Below, piece after piece: positions 45,072 to 53,173 of a DNA stretch of 64,000 nucleotides. Both the position numbers and the translations under genes were made by a program. Every line of letters begins with the position of its first letter. Position 1 is the stretch's first letter. The stretch comes from Novipirellula caenicola (lineage in GTDB: Bacteria > Planctomycetota > Planctomycetia > Pirellulales > Pirellulaceae): assembly GCF_039545035.1 (NCBI RefSeq), contig NZ_BAABRO010000009.1, forward strand, positions 186,001-250,000, written 5' to 3'. The notes below the pieces were generated by a model. That model saw only the letters and a list, made by a program, of their open reading frames with translations. It had not been told where the DNA came from and ran no database searches.

Positions 45072-47630
45072 ATGGTTTTGACATCGCCCGTTGCCTCCTC
45101 GCCCTCGCTCGGCGATTACGTCGCCACGCCAGAACGTTTTGACGAATGCAAAACGCCAGCGGGGAAGTTGCGCCCCCACTGGCAGCCAGTTGCCGATTAC
45201 CTGCAATCGCTCGGCAACCAGGGGATGAATGAGCGGGTGGCCACCATTGATGAACTGGTTCACGAAAACGGAACCACGTTCAACGTCGACAGCGAAGAGG
45301 GGCGGTTGGTGCGTCCGTGGCGATTGTCTTCGATCCCGCTTGTGATCGATTCGGCGTCCTGGTCCAAGCTCGAAGCCGGGCTCGCGCAGCGAACAATGGT
45401 CTTGGAAGCCGTGTTGAACGATCTGCTTGGCGATCAGCGGTTAGTCAAAGAGAAGATCGTTCCGCCGGACGTGCTGTGGGCGAACCCTTATTTTCAGCGT
45501 GCCTATCATCAGATGCCTAGCTGTGGCGGCAAGCGGTTGCATATCACCGCCACCGACATCGCCCGCGCTACCGATGGAACATGGTGGGTGACAAGTGACC
45601 GTACGCGAGCGCCAAGCGGGTTGGGTTATTTGCTCGAAAACCGTATCGTCACCACGCGTGTGTTCCCGCAAGTGGTACGCCAGTGCAACACGCGGCGACT
45701 GGCTTCCTTTTTTGATTCGCTGCGGAACCATCTTCGTTCGCTTGCACCCCGAATGCGTGATAACCCGCGAGTCGCATTGTTGACGCCGGGGCATGACAGT
45801 TACCGTGAATTTGAAGACGCCTACTTGGCTCGTTATCTTGGTTTGACCCTGGTCGAAGGCACTGACCTTGCCGCTCGGGGTGGCCAATTGAATCTGAAAA
45901 CCTTGGGTGGTTTGCTTCCGATCGAAGTGCTTTGGCGACACGTGTCCGATCGTAAAAGTGATCCATTGGAATTGGATCCTGATTCGACCGAAGGGGTGAC
46001 CGGATTGTTGCGATCGGTTCGCGAGCAAAACGTTGCGGTGGTCAATTCGGTCGGCAGCGTGATGGCGCAAACGCCGGCGCTGTTGCCGTTCCTGCCGGCC
46101 GCCAGCCAATTGTTGTTGGGGCAGTCGTTAAGTTTGCCCAATGTGGCCACGTATTGGTGTGGTGGCAAAAAAGAGTGCGATTACGTTCTCAACAATCTTG
46201 AATCGTTGGTCATTCGGCCGGCGTTTGTGGTCTCGGGCGTTCCTCCGGTTGCTCCGTCGACATTGTCGGCTTCGGCGCGTGACGAGTTGGTCGCGGCGAT
46301 CAAGGCCAAGCCACGCGAATTTGTCGCTCAACAGAAATTGGCGCATAGCACGACGCCGGTTTGGACCAACAACCAGCTCGAGCCTTGGTATTTGGCGCTG
46401 CGTTGTTTTCAGTTGCAAACCGCCAATGGGGTCGAGGTTTTGCCAGGGGCGCTTGCGCGAGTCAGCCCGCGCGAACAGGAGCTCGATCGATCACACGCCA
46501 GCGGTCATTTGACGATGGATTGTTGGGTTTCGAGCACCCAGCCGATCGATACCGAAACCACGCTGCTGCCACCGCCCGACGCCGAAATTGCACTCAAACG
46601 AAGCGGCGACGAGCTGCCCAGCCGGGTGGCAGAGCATTTGTTTTGGCTGGGCCGTTATGCTGAACGCGCCGAAGCGATCACGCGGTTGCTGCGGACGACG
46701 ATCGTTCGCGTCGCAGGCGAAAACGAGCTACGCGATATGCCCGAGATTCCTCGCTTGTTGGCCGCGTTGGCGGCGATCGGGCAGATCGAACCGGGTTATG
46801 CGGTGACAGGGCTCGATGGCAACTTGCCTCGCGTCGAAGACATGTTGCCCAGTTCGATCATGGACCGCAACCAACCTCGCGGATTGCAGGCCACGATTGG
46901 ATCGATGGTGATGAACGCACGCTCGGTTCGCGACCGGATCTCCATCGATGCGTACCGGATCATCCAGCGTATCGGTAGCGATTCAACCGAGAAAACATCG
47001 CATCCCGGCGAGAATATGGGACGGGTCATCGAGCGGCTGAACCTGCTGATCACCGATCTGTTGGCGTTTGCCGGGGTTGCAAGCGAAAGCACCACGCGGA
47101 CGCATGCTTGGCGATTTTTGCAGCTCGGGCGACGCATCGAACGGGCGGACCAAACCGCCGAATTGCTAAACGCCATGTTGGTCAATCCGGTCGACCCTGA
47201 AGTGTCGGTATGCGAAGGGGTGTTGGACGCGCTGGACAGCATGATGACTTATCGCTCGCGATACCTGAACTTGGTTCGTCCCGCACCGACCATCGATTTG
47301 TTGGTTACCGACGAAACGAATCCTCGATCATTAAGTTTTCAGTTGCACGAGATTGCGACGCTGATTAGCCAATTGCCCACCGGGGCAAAAGTGGTCGGTT
47401 TGGGAGCCGATGAGAAAATCGCCAGCCGGATGTTGCACGCATTGCGGATCGCCGATCCGATACAATTAAGCGAAATTGGCGCAAATAAAAGTCGTCCTCA
47501 TCTCGAACGTTTGCTTGAACAATTGATTCGCGGATTGCCGAGTTTGTCGGATGCGATCGCAGCACGCTACTTGATCCATACGGGAACGACGCAAATCTTA
47601 ACCGGAGTCAGCGTGGCGGAGGCGGATTAG
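45072..47630 (+). CDS. Circularly permuted ATP-grasp domain fused to alpha-E domain
   Basis: The ATG at 45072 gives 852 residues. Residues ~1-480 align with the ATP-grasp protein at 38775-40289, and the last ~310 residues are an alpha-E domain (LPSRVAEHLFWLGRYAERAE and FLQLGRRIERADQTAELLNA). In the ATP-grasp half the EDN triad is replaced (VTSDRTRAPSGLGYLLENR), and the GGYG loop is missing (VIRPAFVVSGVPPVAPS). It may thus be a catalytically altered partner of the intact paralogue. The fusion supports physical contact between the separate proteins upstream. The transglutaminase gene follows 94 bp downstream. Confidence 0.9.
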   Translation: MVLTSPVASSPSLGDYVATPERFDECKTPAGKLRPHWQPVADYLQSLGNQGMNERVATIDELVHENGTTFNVDSEEGRLVRPWRLSSIPLVIDSASWSKLEAGLAQRTMVLEAVLNDLLGDQRLVKEKIVPPDVLWANPYFQRAYHQMPSCGGKRLHITATDIARATDGTWWVTSDRTRAPSGLGYLLENRIVTTRVFPQVVRQCNTRRLASFFDSLRNHLRSLAPRMRDNPRVALLTPGHDSYREFEDAYLARYLGLTLVEGTDLAARGGQLNLKTLGGLLPIEVLWRHVSDRKSDPLELDPDSTEGVTGLLRSVREQNVAVVNSVGSVMAQTPALLPFLPAASQLLLGQSLSLPNVATYWCGGKKECDYVLNNLESLVIRPAFVVSGVPPVAPSTLSASARDELVAAIKAKPREFVAQQKLAHSTTPVWTNNQLEPWYLALRCFQLQTANGVEVLPGALARVSPREQELDRSHASGHLTMDCWVSSTQPIDTETTLLPPPDAEIALKRSGDELPSRVAEHLFWLGRYAERAEAITRLLRTTIVRVAGENELRDMPEIPRLLAALAAIGQIEPGYAVTGLDGNLPRVEDMLPSSIMDRNQPRGLQATIGSMVMNARSVRDRISIDAYRIIQRIGSDSTEKTSHPGENMGRVIERLNLLITDLLAFAGVASESTTRTHAWRFLQLGRRIERADQTAELLNAMLVNPVDPEVSVCEGVLDALDSMMTYRSRYLNLVRPAPTIDLLVTDETNPRSLSFQLHEIATLISQLPTGAKVVGLGADEKIASRMLHALRIADPIQLSEIGANKSRPHLERLLEQLIRGLPSLSDAIAARYLIHTGTTQILTGVSVAEAD

Positions 47631-47724
47631 CGAGGTGGTTCCCGATACCGGCCTCTTGTGAGAAAATGCGGTGTCATGTGAAAGTTGTGAATCTGTGTCG
47701 TCCATGATCCAATGGCTTTGAACC

Positions 47725-48630
47725 GTGCCTGAGTCATCCATTCGTTATCGCATCATCCATCGAACTCACTATCGCTACAGCGATTCGGTGGCGGTTTGCC
47801 AGAATCAATTGCGGATGCAGCCGAGCACGCGGCCCGGCGTGACTTGCCACCGTTCCGAGATTGCCGTGTTGCCCGAGCCGATGACGGTGACCGAGCACAC
47901 GGATTATTTTGGCAATTGCGTTTACTCGTTCGCAATCGAAACGCTGCACAAGGAGTTAACGGCGGTTGCTACCAGCGAAGTCACCGTGGACCCGCCGTCG
48001 GTGGTGGGTGAATCCGGCGCGATCCCTTGGAACACAATTGTGGGCCAACCGGGCGACATTCGGCAGAGTCGCTCAGGACGCTATGTCGACGAATTTTGTT
48101 TCGACTCGCCGCGTGGTCAGAAGGAATCCAAGTATGCCGATTACGCTCGGGTGTCGTTCACCGATGGACGTGGGATTGTCGAGGCGACGTTGGATTTGAC
48201 CAAGCGAATCCATCACGATTTCCGTTATGACACCTGTGCAACCGAAGTCAACACGCCGACCGCCGACGCGTTCGCGCTGCGTGCGGGAGTTTGCCAAGAC
48301 TTTGCCCATATCCAAATCGCTTGTTTGCGTTCGATTGGATTGCCCGCACGGTACGTCAGCGGTTATTTGCGAACGATTCCGCCGCCGGGTGAAGAACGCA
48401 AGATCGGCGCAGACGAATCGCACGCTTGGATCAGCGTTTATTGCGGTCCCGAATTGGACTGGATCGATTTCGATCCCACGAACGCTTGCCAATGCACGAC
48501 CGATCATATCCCGATTTGCATCGGTCGCGATTACGGTGACGTCAGCCCGATGCGGGGCGTGATCTTGGGCGGCGGCCAAACCTGGCTAAAGGTCAGTGTG
48601 GATGTCGAGCCGATCCAGCCGCTTGTGTGA
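47725..48630 (+). CDS. Transglutaminase-like cysteine protease-fold protein
   Basis: Starts at GTG 47725; the nearest upstream ATG in frame is cut off by a stop. It has 301 residues: an N-terminal beta-rich domain (YRIIHRTHYRYSDSVAVCQN) and a transglutaminase core with Cys in AGVCQDFAHIQIACLRSIG, His in DESHAWISVY and Asp in WIDFDPTNAC. No signal peptide is seen, so it should be cytosolic. Such proteins accompany the ATP-grasp/alpha-E genes and are thought to hydrolyse or transfer amide bonds of the cluster's product. It closes the plus-strand cluster and converges on the RimK-like gene. Confidence 0.92.
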   Translation: MPESSIRYRIIHRTHYRYSDSVAVCQNQLRMQPSTRPGVTCHRSEIAVLPEPMTVTEHTDYFGNCVYSFAIETLHKELTAVATSEVTVDPPSVVGESGAIPWNTIVGQPGDIRQSRSGRYVDEFCFDSPRGQKESKYADYARVSFTDGRGIVEATLDLTKRIHHDFRYDTCATEVNTPTADAFALRAGVCQDFAHIQIACLRSIGLPARYVSGYLRTIPPPGEERKIGADESHAWISVYCGPELDWIDFDPTNACQCTTDHIPICIGRDYGDVSPMRGVILGGGQTWLKVSVDVEPIQPLV

Positions 48631-48671
48631 TCTCTTGTCGGGTTTGCCAACACCGGCAAAGGAGGACGCGC

Positions 48672-49898
48672 TTATGTCAAATCGCGGTCCTGCGGATTGG
48701 CAGGGTGGGAACCGGAAATCTCGGTAGCAAGCTGTTTGACCTTGGGGCGACGTTTGCGGCGGGTTTTATCGGGAATCATCGCCCGCATCGCTTCGAGTTT
48801 GCCAAAGCAGAGCAAACGGTCACCGGGTTCCAGTGTTCGTTTCAGCCTTGGGTTCGGGATCACGCTTGCGCCGCGATACAGCGTCAATACGTTGATGTCT
48901 TGTTCGGGCAGCCCCGATTGATCGATCGTTTTGCCGCAGAACTCCGAGCCTTCGGGGACATGGATCTCGGTCACTCCGTAGCCTCGGCTGACCGTCAAAC
49001 GTTGACGAACGTCGATTTCGGCAAAATCAACTTGGGCTGAAACGTAATCGATGATCGCACCGGCGATGTCGAGTTGGGTGCACGATTCGATGCCCTCGAG
49101 CCCCGGTGACGAATTGACTTCCATCACTTGGGGGCCGTCGCTGCCTTCGAGCATATCGACGCCAGCCACACGCAGGCCCATGATTTGGGCACAGCGGACG
49201 GCGGTTTCGCAATAGGCGTCGTCGAGTTCGACCAATTCGGTGCGGCCGCCGCGATGCACGTTACTGCGAAACTCTTGTCCCTGAGCCACGCGTCGCATGG
49301 CTGCAACAACACGGTCACCAACGACGAATGCACGAATGTCGCGGCCGCGGCTTTCCGAAACAAATTTTTGCACTAACACGTTTTGCCGGGTGCTTTGCAG
49401 CGTTTCGATGATCGCTTCGGCCGTCTTGACCGATTCAGCCAAGATCACGCCGACGCCCTGTGTGCCTTCGAGCAATTTGATGATGATCGGTACGCCGCCG
49501 ACACGTTCGATCGCCGGCAACACGTCTCGCTTTTCGCGTACGAAGGCGGTTTCGGGAATCCCGATGTGATGACGACTCAGAATTTGTAAACAACGCAGTT
49601 TGTCACGCGCGTTGGTGATCCCCGCCGAGCTGTTGGTGGTGAACACATCCATCTGTTCGAATTGACGAACCACGGCGGTTCCATAGAACGAGATCGACGA
49701 ACCGATCCGAGGAATCACCGCGTCGTAGTCGCTGAGCAGTTTAGAACGAAAATAGAGATCGGGTTCGCCTTGCTTCAGATCGATCGAAAAGCGGAGCGTA
49801 TTGAGCACCTTGGCTTGATGGCCACGTGACAATGCCGCCTCTTTTAGACGCTGCGTGCTGTAGCAGTTTGGGCTGCACGAAAGGATCGCCAACTTCAT
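48672..49898 (-). CDS. rimK: RimK-like ATP-grasp ligase with C-terminal TrkA-C-like domain
   Basis: A 408-residue cytosolic protein. Residues 1-290 are the RimK family: MKLAILSCSPNCYSTQRLKE start, PRIGSSISFYGTAVVRQFEQ, IIKLLEGTQGVGVILAE (ATP loop) and GVDMLEGSDGPQVMEVNSSP with the metal-binding E and N. RimK adds glutamates to ribosomal protein S6 or makes poly-glutamate. The last ~90 residues (EIHVPEGSEFCGKTIDQSGL through LEPGDRLLCFGKLEAM) look like a TrkA-C/RCK_C ligand-binding domain, which suggests control by a small molecule. The next gene downstream of its promoter side is a RimB-like protease, a known companion of RimK. Confidence 0.88.
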   Translation of the reverse strand: MKLAILSCSPNCYSTQRLKEAALSRGHQAKVLNTLRFSIDLKQGEPDLYFRSKLLSDYDAVIPRIGSSISFYGTAVVRQFEQMDVFTTNSSAGITNARDKLRCLQILSRHHIGIPETAFVREKRDVLPAIERVGGVPIIIKLLEGTQGVGVILAESVKTAEAIIETLQSTRQNVLVQKFVSESRGRDIRAFVVGDRVVAAMRRVAQGQEFRSNVHRGGRTELVELDDAYCETAVRCAQIMGLRVAGVDMLEGSDGPQVMEVNSSPGLEGIESCTQLDIAGAIIDYVSAQVDFAEIDVRQRLTVSRGYGVTEIHVPEGSEFCGKTIDQSGLPEQDINVLTLYRGASVIPNPRLKRTLEPGDRLLCFGKLEAMRAMIPDKTRRKRRPKVKQLATEISGSHPANPQDRDLT

Positions 49899-49971
49899 AA
49901 AAAGGGTCTCGAGGCAAAAATTTTAAGAGGGCTAGGTGATTTTGGCGTTCCAATGGGGCGGTGGCGGTGTG

Positions 49972-50493
49972 TCACCAGTGTTTGCGTTTTTTCTTTTTCG
50001 GACGTCCCCCAAAGAAGGATTGGCCCGGGTCGACTAGCATGCGTCCGCGAATGGCTTCACGCCCCATCAACATGCGAAACCCCATTTTGTTGCGATTGGC
50101 AAGTGTCAATTCGACTTGCCATGTGGTATCGAGCCAATGGACTTCGGTCAAGATAAAGATCCGTTTGGAAGCTTGCCCGCTGGAACTGCGAACGCTACGG
50201 ACGTCGTGGACCGGAGCTTGGCAAGCGATCGTTTTGGCGTCGGAACGTTGGTGTGGTTGAACGTCAAAGCGAACCATGTCGACGCCATCAACATCAAAGG
50301 TTTCGATATTCAACGCATGCAAACTTGACGACCTCGCACCGGTGTCGATTTTCGCCTTGATATGACGTATTCCCAAACTTGGCAACGAAACCCATTCCCG
50401 CCATCCAATGATCCATTGGTCCTTGGTGGCGTAGGGATCGGGCGGAGCAGGTGGTTCGTCGAAAAGGTCGTCTGAATCTGTCGGAAATGTCAA
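49972..50493 (-). CDS. RimB-like retropepsin-fold protease (ATP-dependent zinc protease family, DUF785)
   Basis: A 173-residue protein whose core WIIGWREWVSLPSLGIRHIK leads to AKIDTGARSSSLHA, the aspartyl-protease-like DTGA motif near residues 47-50, and ends with MLMGREAIRGRMLVDPGQSF. This family is known next to rimK, where RimB removes the glutamate tail that RimK adds. Here it lies 73 bp upstream of the RimK-like gene on the same strand, consistent with a writer-eraser pair. The acidic, Pro-rich first 25 residues are not part of the fold. The name zinc protease is historical; a metal is not expected from the motif. Confidence 0.88.
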   Translation of the reverse strand: MTFPTDSDDLFDEPPAPPDPYATKDQWIIGWREWVSLPSLGIRHIKAKIDTGARSSSLHALNIETFDVDGVDMVRFDVQPHQRSDAKTIACQAPVHDVRSVRSSSGQASKRIFILTEVHWLDTTWQVELTLANRNKMGFRMLMGREAIRGRMLVDPGQSFFGGRPKKKKRKHW

Positions 50494-50646
50494 AGCTATC
50501 GATCCCGATTCGCCAAGGAGGTCGTGGTTTTAGGGGCTTCGGAACAGCACCGGAAGTCAGAAACTCTCGAATATCCAGAGGTTAACCATCCCGGCGTCGC
50601 AGTGTCTAGACGGCAACTTTTCACAAATCAAATCGGTTCGCATGCC

Positions 50647-51000
50647 TCACGAATTGTGTTCGTGCTCCAACGCGTCGAGCAATTTGTCGGCGGCAGCTTC
50701 GATTTCGCTGTGGCCGTTCTGCGCCGCACGCTGCTTTGCCGCGATCAGGCCGCTGCGATGCACTCGCCGAAAGTCACCAAAGGGAAAATGGAACCGGCCT
50801 TTGGTCTGCTCGCCAGCGTCGGGATCGATCGCTAAGAACCACTTCGCATATTCATCCCAACCGTGCGATTGTAAGAATTTGTTTTCGTCATCGCTGGTGG
50901 GTTGTGAGTCGCCCCAGTCGCTATCGAGGACATATTGGTGTGACTCGACAAGAGATTTTGCTTTCTTTGTTGCTGCTGGATTGGGTTGGTACTCAGACAT
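50647..51000 (-). CDS. Small conserved hypothetical protein
   Basis: The start at 51000 (MSEYQPNPAATKKAKSLVES) gives 117 residues; an ATG 11 codons upstream is possible. The protein is hydrophilic with recognisable blocks LDSDWGDSQPTSDDENKFL and GWDEYAKWFLAIDP, and it ends in a basic-acidic helical segment. It looks like a family of unknown function found in many Gram-negative bacteria, in which DAGEQTKGRFHFPFGDF is conserved. No catalytic motif or membrane segment is visible. Confidence 0.75.
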   Translation of the reverse strand: MSEYQPNPAATKKAKSLVESHQYVLDSDWGDSQPTSDDENKFLQSHGWDEYAKWFLAIDPDAGEQTKGRFHFPFGDFRRVHRSGLIAAKQRAAQNGHSEIEAAADKLLDALEHEHNS

Positions 51001-51117
51001 CGCGGTTACCTTTCGCTGGATCAAGCACTTCATCGCATGATGCCATTTTGGATGGCACCATGTTGTAGCAGGCCCTCATTACGAGAAGTGGAAAACGCGA
51101 TCGCGATGGCGACCGCG

Positions 51118-52047
51118 TTAGTGAAATTGGTATTCGGGGTTGGATCTGTCGAAATCGGCGTCGGTCAATCCCACGTTCAGTTTCAGATCACAGTACAGAT
51201 ACCGCTCCATCAAAACGGGGTCTTCCGATTCACCCTCGGGCCAATCGAATGCTTCGAATAGGATCGGCAATCGTAGTTCGTTGTCGACATAGACCTTGGC
51301 GATGTGAAACGGCAAATGCTCTTGGCGAACCGGATGCACGACTTCGAAGTACTGGCATTTACGTCCATTGATTTCGACGTCTGGGCGGCTTTGCACACGC
51401 ACGTGTTCGACCGACAACTCGGCATTCCCCACGTCGACTATGCGCTCGAGCAGTCGTCGAATGCCGAATTCGTGAATGGTGTATCGGTTGCCTTGCATCG
51501 CTAGCATGCTTGATGGCTCGATCATCGCGGTCATGAACCCGAGAACCTTGCCGCCTTTGCGGACAAGCATTCGCCCATCGTTGGCATGGCTGTCCCATAA
51601 AACTTCGCGTCCATGCATCGATTTAGGCGATTGAAATTTGATGTAGATGTTTGTGGACACATCGTCATTTTCGTCTTCGGGATAGATGTGCCGCACTTTG
51701 GCTTGGCAGCGTTTCGTAGGCTCGAGTCGGCCGTCGACACGCTCTTGTGCCAAGAATGTGCAGGTGTAGTCGCGGACCTGATGGCGGCATTGATCCAAAC
51801 TCGCTTGGGCTTGTTGGACGAGTCTTTTGAGTTCCTGATGGTGTGCAGTGAGTTTCTCGGTTTCGGAGATCACCGAGTCGGGGGCGAGCCTCAGCGAGGC
51901 GTCGTCGTCGCCAAGCCGCGGGGGGCTCACGCGATCGGCGGTGTTGGCAGAGGCTAGAATTTCATCCGCGACCGAGCGAGTCGATGCGGGAATCAACAGT
52001 GCGACGACCAGGGGTACAGCAAGCAGGTAATCTCGTTTCATCGTCAT
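51118..52047 (-). CDS. Exported DUF1571 protein
   Basis: The ATG at 52047 (MTMKRDYLLAVPLVVALL) has a GGAA ribosome-binding-like sequence just upstream and gives 309 residues with a signal peptide cleaved near STRSVADE. A longer open frame upstream lacks such a leader. The mature part is DUF1571, typical of planctomycetes: YTCTFLAQERVDGRLEPTKR, FQSPKSMHGREVLWDSHAND and RLPILFEAFDWPEG. A heptad-like helix (QELKRLVQQAQASLDQCRHQ) precedes it. The fold resembles lipoprotein-carrier-like domains, but no role is established. Confidence 0.85.
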   Translation of the reverse strand: MTMKRDYLLAVPLVVALLIPASTRSVADEILASANTADRVSPPRLGDDDASLRLAPDSVISETEKLTAHHQELKRLVQQAQASLDQCRHQVRDYTCTFLAQERVDGRLEPTKRCQAKVRHIYPEDENDDVSTNIYIKFQSPKSMHGREVLWDSHANDGRMLVRKGGKVLGFMTAMIEPSSMLAMQGNRYTIHEFGIRRLLERIVDVGNAELSVEHVRVQSRPDVEINGRKCQYFEVVHPVRQEHLPFHIAKVYVDNELRLPILFEAFDWPEGESEDPVLMERYLYCDLKLNVGLTDADFDRSNPEYQFH

Positions 52048-52632
52048 TTTTCCAAGTTGAGTAATCAGCAAGTTGAAGCGATAGAAAAACAAAGCAGTCG
52101 CGTTTGACCGCAAACAGCGCGCCCATTGCGGACGAGAAATCGCTCGAAAATGCTCCGGCTTCGAACAGGCACAGACCATCCAGCGAGAGTCGGGGCCGGT
52201 GGACACTGGTCGCGGCCCGCCGGGCGACAGCAAAAATGGTTTCCGATGCGATTGCAGACGCCCCCCGTCGGTGCCGCCGCAAAGTCATGGCTTCCGCAGC
52301 TTTCCCCGTGATTTGCTGCGTGTTTTCTGCCTCGCTGGCTTTTCGGTGGGCCCGGCCCTTGTGAGTCCGACCCGGTTGCGATCTGTACTGATGGACTCGA
52401 TTAAGCAATACTGACATCGCCGTGGGGCGGTTGCTGTGGTCTGATGGCATGACCAGCTGCGTCGAATGCCAGCTGCGTCAACGCCAACCCCTTCAAAAGC
52501 CCCGAAGCAGGGTTTTCGTTCCCCAACCTCGGTTTTGGTCCGTACTGCGCAGGATTTCGCCGAAAATTTCGTTGCAAAGGAACATTAAAATTGTCCGACG
52601 GATTGCCTCGGAAAAGGCCCACTCCAATTAAG
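52048..52632. other. Divergent intergenic region between DUF1571 and DUF721 genes
   Basis: No supported gene. The motif CCAGCTGCGTC occurs twice in quick succession near 52453 and 52467. The right end is AT-rich before the DUF721 start and probably holds its promoter. Confidence 0.4.
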
Positions 52633-52968
52633 ATGAAGTCGTCCAAGGCGAACGCGACCGCGCCCGAAGAGAAGCCTCGCGTGCGAAAGATTGGGTCGTT
52701 GGTGAACCAATTGATCTCGCGGCGTGGCTATGCGCAAGTGGCGGTGGTCAACGAAATCCATGACGCCGTGATCGCACTGATCGACGAACGGATTCGGTCA
52801 AGTGTACGGATTGGCAACTTGAAACGAGGCGTGCTGGAGATCTACGCCTCGGATTCGGTCACGCTTCAAGAATTGAACTTTCAAAAACGAACGATCCTCA
52901 AAAAGCTGCAAAAGGCTCATCCTCAATCCAACGTCACGGGATTGAAGTTTCGCATCCAGGCCAATTGA
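52633..52968 (+). CDS. DUF721 (DciA-like) protein
   Basis: The ATG at 52633 gives 111 residues; a TTG start at 52591 would add 14. The DUF721 core has IGSLVNQLISRRGYAQVAVV, the strand-rich VRIGNLKRGVLEIYASDSVT and the conserved end LQELNFQKRTILKKLQKAHP. DciA is the ancestral loader of the replicative helicase DnaB in bacteria lacking DnaC. This short protein could have that role or belong to the wider, unassigned DUF721 group. It is basic and soluble. Confidence 0.82.
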   Translation: MKSSKANATAPEEKPRVRKIGSLVNQLISRRGYAQVAVVNEIHDAVIALIDERIRSSVRIGNLKRGVLEIYASDSVTLQELNFQKRTILKKLQKAHPQSNVTGLKFRIQAN

Positions 52969-53085
52969 TCTGGTTGGTCGCTCGGCGATCCATCGTTCTG
53001 ATCGCGGAGCGATCAGCGACAATCGGCCAATTTAAAACGAGATCCCTCCTACGCTTTCACGGCCCTATGTATTGCTCTGACGCCC

Positions 53086-53145
53086 GCTACCGATCGGACT
53101 GCTATGGATCGGCCCGCCACCGATCGGCCTGCTACCGATCGGCCC
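53086..53145. repeat. Four tandem 15-bp repeats upstream of the GT4 gene
   Basis: Units GCTACCGATCGGACT, GCTATGGATCGGCCC, GCCACCGATCGGCCT and GCTACCGATCGGCCC run head to tail. They end 28 bp before the GT4 start codon, so they lie in its probable leader. Each unit contains the palindrome CGATCG or a variant. Confidence 0.8.
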
Positions 53146-53173
53146 GCCAAGTTCGCGGGAGTTTCGTGTCCCG

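Noticed and set aside
53086-53145. CRISPR array
   Set aside because: The 15-bp units are adjacent with no spacers, and no cas genes are present anywhere in the window.
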